From Pseudomonas sp. (GTDB lineage Bacteria > Pseudomonadota > Gammaproteobacteria > Pseudomonadales > Pseudomonadaceae): a stretch of 5,772 bases of DNA. Positions 1 through 4,744 of the stretch are shown here, one piece after another; the first letter of the stretch is position 1; each line of letters begins with the position of its first letter. The stretch lies in contig DQGF01000319.1 of NCBI GenBank assembly GCA_003525045.1, positions 519 to 6,290 of the forward strand. Direction: 5' to 3'. The translations under genes were made by a program, and so were the position numbers. Below the pieces are notes generated by a model. That model did no database searches. It was not told the DNA's origin and saw only the letters and a program-made list of their open reading frames with translations.

Positions 1-926
1 GGAGAACTAGAAGCGCTGGAGCTGGTGCTGGAGCTGGAGGAGCTGGAACTCCAATTATCTAACGCTGCTTGATTGAGCAGAGGTGGGGGTGGGGGCGGTG
101 CCTGGGGCGGGCCGCTATGCGGCGCACCTCCTAAAAGCCTCTCATGCACGAGAACCGGATCTCTGGGAGATGCGCCATTGTGGAGTGTTCTAGGTGCGTC
201 AAAGCTGTTCTGGCGCGGTCTGCTGTTGAGGCTTGACGATTGAGGCGTTGAGGGGCGAGATCGGTAGGTCAATCCGCCCATGGCTGCGCCTTGTACATAT
301 CCCGGGTAGTGTCTTGCTGTTTCTATGACGCTGGTGATGCGAGGAGAGCCGCCTGGCATTGGGTGAGCAGTTCCGACGGCGTACAGGATGTCACCGATAC
401 CACTCGATCTCGCAGGAGGGGCGACGTAAGTGATCCTGGCATTTTCGGCTTGACCTATCATCTCCGTTGCCCCGCTCAGATCCAGTTTGTTCAGGTCAAC
501 AGGTCTGCTTTTACCCGGACCTAAGGTTTTAAGGAAACTGCCTACGGCCTTGAATGGAGGCCAATGACCTGTCGGGTCCGAACGGTTCACAGGATCCCCC
601 ATGCAATACATATACGGATTCAACCCACCCCGCCCAAACGGACTCCAGCTGTCCGGGCTATGAAAACGCATCAATCGCGGGTTGTACGCACGGTAACCGT
701 TGCCCAGCAAATACCAGCAGGTTTGCGCCTCGCGCAGTTCGCCGTTGAAGCCCAGCCGCGTGGCGACTTCCTGTCGCGCGGACTGATGGCCGTAGGCGGA
801 ATAAGTCAGGTGATTGGTTGCGTTGCCAACCATTTCCGCGAGCATCGAGTTTTGGCTATCAGTGGCCAGCAACACCGTGCGTTGCGTGTTCTGTCTCTGT
901 TGATCAAGCGGATCTGTTGGGGGCAT
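1..926 (-). CDS. Orphan RHS-repeat-associated core protein, 3' end outside window
   Basis: This frame is open from an ATG at 926-924 to the left edge (308 codons, no stop), with an in-frame TAA 21 nt before the ATG. Residues ~17-120 are the RHS-associated core of Pseudomonas: TVLLATDSQNS, then HLTYSAYG, RLGFNGELREAQTCWYLLG, GYRAYNPRLMRFHSPDSWSP, and the end of the core at NRSDPTGHW (113-121). In RHS/YD polymorphic toxins the segment after this motif is the strain-variable effector tip. Here it runs from ~122 to beyond the window, is not a toxin fold I recognise, and becomes low complexity: six prolines at 277-282 and Ser-rich 293-308. No RHS repeats, secretion domain or PAAR precede the core, so this is the short stand-alone type, not a full Rhs shell. 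The Shine-Dalgarno site is weak (GGGAAAG about 7 nt upstream). Family assignment is firm; toxicity and delivery are unproven. Any immunity gene would lie left of the window. Confidence 0.9.
   Translation of the reverse strand, partial: MPPTDPLDQQRQNTQRTVLLATDSQNSMLAEMVGNATNHLTYSAYGHQSARQEVATRLGFNGELREAQTCWYLLGNGYRAYNPRLMRFHSPDSWSPFGRGGLNPYMYCMGDPVNRSDPTGHWPPFKAVGSFLKTLGPGKSRPVDLNKLDLSGATEMIGQAENARITYVAPPARSSGIGDILYAVGTAHPMPGGSPRITSVIETARHYPGYVQGAAMGGLTYRSRPSTPQSSSLNSRPRQNSFDAPRTLHNGASPRDPVLVHERLLGGAPHSGPPQAPPPPPPLLNQAALDNWSSSSSSSSTSSSASSS
15..47. repeat. Tandem GCTGGA hexamer tract inside the RHS gene
   Basis: On the plus strand the hexamer GCTGGA (one variant GCTGGT) occurs at 15-20, 21-26, 27-32, 33-38 and 42-47, with one GGA triplet between the fourth and fifth copies. 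On the coding (minus) strand it reads as alternating TCC/AGC serine codons and makes most of the Ser-rich stretch (residues 293-308). Unit length is a multiple of three, so copy-number changes would alter the tail length without shifting the frame. Confidence 0.75.
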
Positions 927-1047
927 GGAGCGGCTTTCCCGGGTAAGTTAGCGAAGTCAGTGCCGTCCTTTGGTTTTACGCGCTTACGCCACGGTTGAGA
1001 ACTATCAGAACTGCTAGGGTTTCACCACTGAACCCCGAACACGCTCA

Positions 1048-1074
1048 TCTGTAGGAGCGAAGCTTGCTCGCGAT
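1048..1074 (+). repeat. REP element, GTAGGAGCGA-GCTTGCTCGCGA type
   Basis: The sequence reads TGTAGGAGCGAAGCTTGCTC followed by GCGAT. This matches the repetitive extragenic palindrome found in many copies in fluorescent pseudomonads: a GTAGG head followed by a small hairpin (GAGC 1055-1058 pairing with GCTC 1066-1069). Family identity is from recalled consensus; no partner in inverted orientation of the same type is present nearby. Confidence 0.7.
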
Positions 1075-1120
1075 GAATGCGACTCGGTCCCTAGGTAGAC
1101 CACATGAACCTCCTGGTCGC

Positions 1121-1190
1121 CCTCGGCAGTTCCTACAAGGAATCGATGTGCACCTGAAGCTGCCGAAGGCCCCGATCTTTTGAGATCGGC
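1121..1190. repeat. Degenerate inverted REP pair of the AGCTGCCGAAGGC...GATCTTTTGA type
   Basis: The segment CCTCGGCAGTTCCTACA (1121-1137) is, in reverse complement, TGTAGGAACTGCCGAGG. It faces AAGCTGCCGAAGG at 1157-1169, which continues into CCCCGATCTTTTGAGATCGG. Both resemble the Pseudomonas repeat beginning GTAGGAGCTGCCGAAGGCTGCGATC, in degraded form and inverted orientation, so together they can fold as one arm-loop-arm unit with a single bulge. The match is imperfect and the family call rests on memory. Confidence 0.5.
1172..1189 (-). terminator. 7-bp hairpin downstream of slipin gene, possible terminator
   Basis: CCGATCT (1172-1178) and AGATCGG (1183-1189) are perfect complements around a 4-nt loop, 10 bp beyond the slipin stop. 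The position suits transcript termination of the nfeD-slipin operon, but on the minus strand the stem is followed by GGGGCC with no T-run. It is therefore either a weak or Rho-dependent end, or simply the hairpin of the overlapping REP. Confidence 0.35.
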
Positions 1191-1199
1191 ACGTTCAAC

Positions 1200-1958
1200 T
1201 CACTCCTTCGACGACAAATCCGCCATCCCCTTGAGCAGCTCGATTGGCAGGGGAAAGACGATGGTCGAGGTCTTGTCCCCGGCAATCGAACTCAGCGTCT
1301 GCATGTAACGCAGCTGCATGGCACCGGGTTGGCGGCCGAGCATTTCGGCGGCCTGCATAAGTTTTTCCGAGGCCTGCAATTCGCCTTCGGCATGGATCAC
1401 TTTGGCCCTACGTTCCCGTTCGGCTTCGGCCTGTTTGGCAATGGCGCGGACCATCGATTCGTTGAGGTCTACGTGCTTGATCTCGACGTTAGCGACCTTG
1501 ATGCCCCAGGCGTCGGTCTGGGCGTCGAGCACTTGCTGGATATCGACGTTCAAGCGCTCGCGTTCGGCCAGCAGTTCATCCAGTTCGTGTTTCCCAAGCA
1601 CAGCCCGCAACGTGGTCTGGGCCAGTTGGCTGGTGGCCATGAGGAAGTCTTCCACCTGGATGATCGCTTTCTGCGGATCGAGGACGCGAAAGTACAGCAC
1701 CGCGTTGACCTTGACCGAGACGTTGTCGCGGGTGATCACATCCTGCGGCGGCACGTCGAGGACCACGGTGCGCAAGTCGACGCGAACCATCTGCTGGACC
1801 ACCGGGATCAGCAGGATCAGGCCGGGTCCCTTGACCTGCCAGAAGCGTCCGAGCTGGAACACCACCCCGCGCTCGTATTCGCGCAGGATGCGAAAGGTCG
1901 ACCCCGCCAGTGCAATCACCAATAACAGCAGCGCGGCAAAACCCAGTTGCAGGCCCAT
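1200..1958 (-). CDS. Slipin / stomatin-like SPFH (band 7) membrane protein
   Basis: 252 aa, a normal length for bacterial slipins. One N-terminal membrane segment (residues ~4-22) is followed directly by the band 7 entry [13 protein letters not shown] (27-39), the proline-containing membrane-hugging stretch [11 protein letters not shown] (44-54), the beta-rich SPFH core ([19 protein letters not shown], 68-86) and a Glu/Arg/Ala-rich helix around [20 protein letters not shown] that should form the coiled coil used for oligomerisation. The family scaffolds membrane microdomains and usually acts with an NfeD partner, encoded here just upstream. The start is well supported: GGAG at 1966-1969 with 7-nt spacing, and only 2 bp after the NfeD stop, so the two genes are co-transcribed and probably translationally coupled. 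No enzymatic residues are expected. The exact cellular role in Pseudomonas is not established. Confidence 0.95.
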   Translation of the reverse strand: MGLQLGFAALLLLVIALAGSTFRILREYERGVVFQLGRFWQVKGPGLILLIPVVQQMVRVDLRTVVLDVPPQDVITRDNVSVKVNAVLYFRVLDPQKAIIQVEDFLMATSQLAQTTLRAVLGKHELDELLAERERLNVDIQQVLDAQTDAWGIKVANVEIKHVDLNESMVRAIAKQAEAERERRAKVIHAEGELQASEKLMQAAEMLGRQPGAMQLRYMQTLSSIAGDKTSTIVFPLPIELLKGMADLSSKE

Positions 1959-1960
1959 GA

Positions 1961-2491
1961 CTATTCTCCACCCGGCGCCGCGTCAGCCGCGGCCACTTCC
2001 AGCAATAATCCCTTGCGTGCCACCACCCGGACCCGTTGCCCGGGTTGCAGCGGCGTGGCGCTAAGCACTTGCCACTTTTCTCCTTGCAGGTGCACCCAGC
2101 CGTTATAGGCATTGCCGGCCAGCGACAACACCGGGGTTACGCTGCCAACCAGTCCTGCATCGCCACTGACGTTTTCGCGTGGTCGGGTTTTCAGAGCGTG
2201 TATCAGCAGGAAGATCAGCAGCAGGGCACTGATCAGTCCCAGGCCGATCATCAACGGAACCGGCACCTCGGTGTTGGTCAGAATTACAGCACCGATCACG
2301 AACATCACAATGCCGCCCAAACCGATCACGCCGTAATTGGGCAACGCCGCCTCGGCGATCAGAAATGCGATGCCAAAGGTGATCAGCCAGATCCCGATGG
2401 GGTTGGGAACCAGCAGGACAACCGTGTCCGCAGCGAAGACCGATCCACTCAAGGCCAACAACAGCGCAACTGCACAGCAACGAATGTTCAC
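1961..2491 (-). CDS. Short NfeD-family membrane protein with signal peptide, no protease domain
   Basis: I place the start at GTG 2491-2489, because GGAGG (2497-2501) sits 5 nt ahead of it; an in-frame GTG at 2512 would add 7 residues (TLPEGQV region) but lacks that site. This gives 176 aa. Residues 1-20 look like a signal peptide (MNIRCC, hydrophobic ALLLAL, VFA before AD). Membrane segments lie at ~32-50, 55-72 and 79-99, with the family's [15 protein letters not shown] motif (46-60). A C-terminal OB-fold domain spans ~108-166 ([40 protein letters not shown]). Long NfeD proteins (~450 aa) carry a ClpP-like serine protease domain after the signal peptide; here it is absent and the signal peptide runs almost directly into the last membrane bundle. 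It probably partners the slipin encoded 2 bp downstream, with the OB domain facing the SPFH assembly. Confidence 0.9.
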   Translation of the reverse strand: MNIRCCAVALLLALSGSVFAADTVVLLVPNPIGIWLITFGIAFLIAEAALPNYGVIGLGGIVMFVIGAVILTNTEVPVPLMIGLGLISALLLIFLLIHALKTRPRENVSGDAGLVGSVTPVLSLAGNAYNGWVHLQGEKWQVLSATPLQPGQRVRVVARKGLLLEVAAADAAPGGE

Positions 2492-2521
2492 TTGACCCTC
2501 CGGGAGAGTCACTGATGGTTC

Positions 2522-2527
2522 TTTATA
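2522..2527 (-). promoter_or_regulatory. Candidate -10 box of the nfeD-slipin operon
   Basis: On the minus strand TATAAA occurs here, about 30 nt ahead of the GTG start, a sensible distance for a sigma-70 -10 element. I find no good -35 hexamer 16-18 nt upstream, so support is limited to one box and position. Confidence 0.3.
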
Positions 2528-2599
2528 CAGTCTAGCTGAGCTGTGGATTGTACGAATTTTGATCAGTTGTTGACCTTGTCCGGTGGGCGGATTTCCCCC

Positions 2600-2630
2600 T
2601 TGATTGCACCAGCGGGCCTAGACTTTTAAT
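2600..2630 (+). promoter_or_regulatory. Candidate promoter of YbaK-type gene
   Basis: TTTAAT (2625-2630) matches the sigma-70 -10 consensus at 5 of 6 positions. Possible -35 hexamers are TTGATT (2600-2605, spacer 19) or TTGCAC (2604-2609, spacer 15); both spacings are off-optimum. Transcription would start near 2637, giving a leader of about 50 nt. Confidence 0.3.
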
Positions 2631-2688
2631 GGAGAGAAAAGCTTTAACCATCGTCCGCCAATCGTTACTGCGGACATCGAGGTGAATC

Positions 2689-3150
2689 ATGCGTATGGCA
2701 AAAACCGTGCAGAGCAGCCTGGAGAAGGCCAACTGCGAATTTGACGTGGTCAGCCACCCTCACTCGGCCAGCAGCCTTGAAACGGCACGGGTCGCGGGCA
2801 TTCCTGCCGAACGGGTGGCCAAATCGGTGATCCTCGACGATCACCATGGTCATTATCTGATGGCCGTGCTGCCGGCAAGCCGTCACCTGGACCTGAGTAA
2901 AGTACGTGGCAGCGGCGAATGGCAGATTTCCCGGGAAAGCACCTTGGCGCATCTGTTCGCTGACTGCGAACGCGGCGCCGTGCCTGCGTTGGGTGAATCC
3001 TATGGCCTGGACATGGTCATCGACCCCTTGCTGACCCGGCAGAAAGACATCTACCTGGAGGCGGGTAACCACAACAACCTCGTGCACATGAGCGTGCCGG
3101 AGTTCCTGAAAATGGTGCCGCATGCTGAAGTTTGCGAGTTGAGTCATTAG
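2689..3150 (+). CDS. YbaK/EbsC-family aminoacyl-tRNA deacylase
   Basis: 153 aa, the usual size of free-standing YbaK/ProX-type trans-editing enzymes, which hydrolyse mischarged aminoacyl-tRNAs in the cytoplasm. The fold is complete: N-terminal helix, VVSHPHSASSLETARVAGIP (20-39), the conserved lysine in VAKSVILDD (K45, equivalent to the essential lysine of YbaK), AVLPASRHLDLSKV (59-72), a GxxP motif (G96-P99) in ERGAVPALGE, and the closing EAGNHNNLVHM (124-134). The start ATG 2689 has GAGG at 2679-2682 with 6-nt spacing; an alternative ATG two codons on (2695) is less well spaced. Substrate cannot be read off: within the superfamily Cys-tRNA(Pro), Ala-tRNA(Pro) and others are edited by different subgroups. 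A BIME-type hairpin follows the stop and may protect or end the transcript. Confidence 0.92.
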   Translation: MRMAKTVQSSLEKANCEFDVVSHPHSASSLETARVAGIPAERVAKSVILDDHHGHYLMAVLPASRHLDLSKVRGSGEWQISRESTLAHLFADCERGAVPALGESYGLDMVIDPLLTRQKDIYLEAGNHNNLVHMSVPEFLKMVPHAEVCELSH

Positions 3151-3177
3151 TTATTGCGGCGTCAGTTACAACGCCTT

Positions 3178-3264
3178 CGCGGGCCAGCCACGCTCCTACA
3201 GGATTTATGTCGAACCACAATGATGCGTACGACATAAATCCTGTGGGAGCGTGGCTTGCCCGCG
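3178..3264. repeat. Paired inverted REPs (BIME-like), 35-bp arms and 17-nt loop
   Basis: The left arm 3178-3212 and right arm 3230-3264 are reverse complements at 33 of 35 positions, separated by 17 nt. Each arm contains the Pseudomonas REP core GTGGGAGCGTGGCTTGCCCG (left arm inverted, with two substitutions) plus a 12-bp inner extension GGATTTATGTCG that also pairs perfectly. Small flanking hairpins occur on both sides: GGCGT/ACGCC at 3158-3175 and ACTGC-GAA-GCAGT at 3268-3280. Located 27 bp after the YbaK-type stop and 50 bp before the next ATG. Such doublets are mobilised by RAYT (REP-associated tyrosine) transposases; none is encoded in this window. In RNA it would be a very stable hairpin between two same-strand genes. 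Confidence 0.88.
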
Positions 3265-3314
3265 ATTACTGCGAAGCAGTCACCCAATCATCAGCCATTC
3301 CAAAGGAGCCCGAC

Positions 3315-3560
3315 ATGGAATCCCCAATCCACAGCCTCCCCTCGCTATTCAAACAACTCGGACTGGACAGTGACCCGGTCAGCATCGATCAATTCATCGC
3401 CACTCATTCACCGCTCAAACCGGAATTGCATCTGGCGGACGCGTTTTTCTGGACCAAGAGCCAGGCGGCTTTCTTGCGAGACGAGATTCTGGATGACGCC
3501 GATTGGGCGGAGGTGGTGGATCAGTTGGATGTGCTGCTGAGAAAGGGGCGGGGGGTGTAA
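3315..3560 (+). CDS. DUF2789 family small protein
   Basis: 81 aa beginning MESPIHSLPSLFKQLGL. The pattern of an N-terminal helix (SLFKQLGL), SIDQFIATHSPL (23-34), LADAFFWTKSQAAFLRDEIL (40-58) and DDADWAEVVDQLDVLL (60-75) is that of the DUF2789 family common in Pseudomonas; function unknown. It is all soluble, acidic and helical, with no signal peptide or catalytic motif. Start chosen at 3315 because AGGAG (3304-3308) is 6 nt upstream; the same frame stays open back into the REP pair to 3132, but that extension only encodes translated palindrome. The last codons are very G-rich (RKGRGV). It lies downstream of the YbaK-type gene with the REP pair between; I see no separate promoter in 3265-3314, so read-through from the YbaK-type gene is possible. 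Its stop is 3 bp from the stop of the convergent toxin gene. Confidence 0.88.
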   Translation: MESPIHSLPSLFKQLGLDSDPVSIDQFIATHSPLKPELHLADAFFWTKSQAAFLRDEILDDADWAEVVDQLDVLLRKGRGV

Positions 3561-3563
3561 AAA

Positions 3564-3845
3564 TTAATGCTCAGGCGGCCACTGTCGAGACGTATGTACC
3601 AGCGCGAGTATCCAGATTGCATCAGTTCCAAGCTCATAAACAATGCGATAACTCTGATGCGGAATCAATTCGCGAGTACGTGCGATAAGTCCGGCAGGAC
3701 CGCTTTCAGGGTATTGGGCAATGCGGGTCATCGCGTCACTGAAGCGGTTGTCCATGTCCATGGCGGCTTTGGGGTTGATGGAATGCAGGTAATCCCAAAT
3801 ATCTGCACGATCCTGTGCTGCTGCTGGCGTCCAAATTATCTTCAT
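3564..3845 (-). CDS. RelE/ParE-family toxin of a type II toxin-antitoxin pair
   Basis: 93 aa, full length for ParE-like toxins. Recognisable elements are IIWTPAAAQDRADIWDYL (3-20, strand 1 and helix 1), AMDMDNRFSDAMTRIAQYPESGPAG (helix 2 and the YP..G turn at 45-49), ARTRELIPHQSYRIVYEL (55-72) and the last strand ILALVHTSRQWP (79-90). ParE members inhibit DNA gyrase, whereas RelE members cleave mRNA on ribosomes. The overall look (R-x-R-E-L, YRIVYE, VHTSRQWP) is nearer to ParE, but the target cannot be settled from sequence. It starts inside the antitoxin stop (ATGA overlap at 3842-3845) and has no Shine-Dalgarno of its own, so translation is likely coupled to the antitoxin. Key residues look intact, so the toxin is probably functional. 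Confidence 0.92.
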   Translation of the reverse strand: MKIIWTPAAAQDRADIWDYLHSINPKAAMDMDNRFSDAMTRIAQYPESGPAGLIARTRELIPHQSYRIVYELGTDAIWILALVHTSRQWPPEH

Positions 3846-4120
3846 TCTTGTGTGAGTACCCGCGCGCGCCTGGCCGCAAATTCTGCTTCAACTTCATCGT
3901 TCGTCAGACCATCACCCGCCCGCATGGAAGCGCGTGCGCCGTCGACTTTTCGTTGCAAGAATGCCTCGTACTCGCGGGACTCGCGTTGTACTTGAACAAA
4001 CTGACGCATCATTTCCCTGACGATCTGCGAGGCAGGACGATGGGAAGCTTCGGCTTCTGCCATGAATTGGTCGCGCAATTCGGATTCGAGTTTCATCGTA
4101 AAAACGGCTTGTTTTGACAT
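3842..4120 (-). CDS. Ribbon-helix-helix (CopG/ParD-like) antitoxin
   Basis: 92 aa. The N-terminal part fits a ribbon-helix-helix DNA-binding fold: beta strand AVFTMKL (5-11), helix ESELRDQFMAEAEAS (12-26), turn around RPASQ (28-32) and second helix IVREMMRQFV (33-42). The remainder (43-92) is charged and helical with a Glu/Arg-rich end (DEVEAEFAARRARVL), typical of the unstructured toxin-wrapping tail of ParD-like antitoxins. It is encoded first in the pair, overlapping the toxin gene by 4 bp, the standard order for type II systems in which the antitoxin both neutralises the toxin and represses the operon. The start ATG at 4120 has only a weak GAGA upstream. An AT-rich palindrome 24 bp upstream is the likely operator. 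Confidence 0.9.
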   Translation of the reverse strand: MSKQAVFTMKLESELRDQFMAEAEASHRPASQIVREMMRQFVQVQRESREYEAFLQRKVDGARASMRAGDGLTNDEVEAEFAARRARVLTQE

Positions 4121-4143
4121 GTCTGGTTCTCGACGGAGTGATT

Positions 4144-4161
4144 AAAAAGTATATACGTTTT
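4144..4161. promoter_or_regulatory. AT-rich palindrome, probable operator/promoter of the toxin-antitoxin operon
   Basis: The 18-bp sequence AAAAAGTATATACGTTTT is symmetric at 16 of 18 positions around the perfect 8-mer GTATATAC (4149-4156). On the minus strand it contains TATACT (4153-4148), a good -10 box, though no -35 consensus is evident 16-18 nt upstream. A palindrome overlapping the -10 is what is expected for autorepression by a ribbon-helix-helix antitoxin dimer. Binding is inferred. Confidence 0.5.
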
Positions 4162-4192
4162 CAGTACTAAATCTGCTTCAGAAAAAACTCCT

Positions 4193-4207
4193 GCGACAGA
4201 TGGTCGC
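4193..4207 (-). other. Small hairpin followed by a T-run on the minus strand
   Basis: GCGAC (4193-4197) and GTCGC (4203-4207) pair across a 5-nt loop. On the minus strand the stem is followed, after 5 nt, by TTTTTT (4187-4182). It could be a weak intrinsic terminator shielding the toxin-antitoxin operon from leftward read-through, but the gap before the T-run and the short stem argue for low efficiency. Confidence 0.25.
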
Positions 4208-4223
4208 GAAATTGTTTCAAAAC

Positions 4224-4253
4224 TTGACCAACTTTCCCCGCAAATGTCATATT
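4224..4253 (+). promoter_or_regulatory. Candidate promoter of the marR-FUSC operon
   Basis: TTGACC (4224-4229, 5 of 6 to the -35 consensus) is followed after 18 bp by CATATT (4248-4253, 4 of 6 to the -10 consensus). Predicted transcription start is about 4260, which falls on the GTTAG operator. Confidence 0.5.
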
Positions 4254-4257
4254 GATA

Positions 4258-4271
4258 GTTAGCAAACTAAC
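4258..4271. promoter_or_regulatory. GTTAG-N4-CTAAC inverted repeat, probable MarR operator
   Basis: Perfect 5-bp arms GTTAG (4258-4262) and CTAAC (4267-4271) flank CAAA. It lies immediately downstream of the -10 candidate and 17 bp ahead of the GTG start of the MarR-type gene. MarR-family dimers bind short inverted repeats of this kind and commonly repress their own operon, with release by aromatic ligands. Autorepression here is inferred from position and family. Confidence 0.6.
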
Positions 4272-4288
4272 AGTGTGTATTTTCCTTC

Positions 4289-4744
4289 GTGCCGAAGAAC
4301 CTCGACGCTCTCCAGATGAACATCAGCAGCTCCATGGTGGTGGCCGCCAGGCATTGGCGCAAAATCTGCCAGACCACGCTGGTCAACTATGGAATCTCTG
4401 AAGCCTGCGCCGTCCCGTTGTTGATGATCGGGCGTCTGGGCGAGGGGGTGCGACAGGTGACGGTAGCGCAGGCGGCGGGGATGGAGAGTCCGTCCCTGGT
4501 GCGTCTGCTGGATCAACTGTGTCATGCCGGCTACGTCTGCCGTACCGCAGACGCCCATGACCGGCGCGCCAAATGCCTGAGCCTGACCGAGACCGGTCGG
4601 GAGTTGGTACAGGCCGTCGAAATCGAATTGGTGCGCTTGCGTCAGGAAGTGCTCGAAGGCATCGGGCAGAGTGATCTGGAAGCGGCACTGCGGGTGCTCA
4701 GAGCCTTTGAATCGGCCACTCACTCACCGGTGGCCAATTCTTGA
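4289..4744 (+). CDS. MarR-family transcriptional regulator of an efflux operon
   Basis: 151 aa with the MarR winged helix-turn-helix layout: N-terminal dimerisation helices (LDALQMNISSSMVVAARHWR, 5-24), the DNA-binding region VTVAQAAGMESPSLVRLLDQ (57-76), wing with the hallmark DAHDRRAKCLSLTETGREL (88-106), and C-terminal dimer helix. The start is GTG 4289, the only start codon in frame after the TAA at 4268-4270 that keeps the MPKNLDALQ beginning; ATG at 4316 is the fallback. No Shine-Dalgarno is visible before either. Its stop (TGA 4742-4744) overlaps the TTG start of the downstream FUSC transporter gene, so the two form one operon. By family habit it should repress this operon and respond to an aromatic or phenolic compound; the ligand is unknown. 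Confidence 0.92.
   Translation: MPKNLDALQMNISSSMVVAARHWRKICQTTLVNYGISEACAVPLLMIGRLGEGVRQVTVAQAAGMESPSLVRLLDQLCHAGYVCRTADAHDRRAKCLSLTETGRELVQAVEIELVRLRQEVLEGIGQSDLEAALRVLRAFESATHSPVANS

Larger units (their letters stand above)
927..1199. other. Non-coding spacer with REP-type palindromes
   Basis: These 273 bp lie between the start of the RHS gene and the stop of the slipin gene, both read leftward. No credible gene is visible on either strand. The part near the RHS gene (927-1040) must hold its promoter, but no clear sigma-70 pair stands out. The middle and right part hold REP-like palindromes, listed separately. Confidence 0.7.
2492..2688. other. Divergent intergenic region between nfeD-slipin and YbaK-type gene
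   Basis: About 200 bp separating two divergently read units; it must contain both promoters. AT-rich patches at 2522-2527 and 2624-2630 are the best -10 candidates for the leftward and rightward units. The short open frame on the minus strand here (2532-2732) enters the YbaK gene antisense and has no supporting features. Confidence 0.6.

Noticed and set aside
564..998. Plus-strand open frame of 144 codons, and shorter ones at 291-524 and 554-748
   Set aside because: They lie antisense over the RHS gene, whose minus-strand reading gives the clear RHS core motifs; these frames have no family resemblance.
1318..2064. Plus-strand open frame of 248 codons over the slipin gene (also 1329-1925)
   Set aside because: Antisense shadow; Ser/Arg-rich composition without domain pattern, while the minus strand encodes a textbook slipin.
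1576..2112. Minus-strand frame of 178 codons spanning slipin and nfeD
   Set aside because: Out-of-frame shadow of the operon; Arg/Gly/Ala-rich translation typical of a shifted GC-rich frame.
2036..2515. Plus-strand open frame of 159 codons over nfeD
   Set aside because: Antisense to NfeD; Gln/His-rich translation with no recognisable motif.
3017..3235. Minus-strand frame containing the peptide INPVGAWLARE
   Set aside because: This is the translated REP palindrome, a frequent false gene in Pseudomonas genomes.
3132..3314. N-terminal extension of DUF2789 to an ATG at 3132
   Set aside because: It overlaps the YbaK-type gene and the REP pair, and the ATG at 3315 has a proper AGGAG site.
4259..4723. 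Minus-strand open frame of 154 codons over marR
   Set aside because: Antisense shadow; the plus strand has the complete MarR winged-helix pattern.
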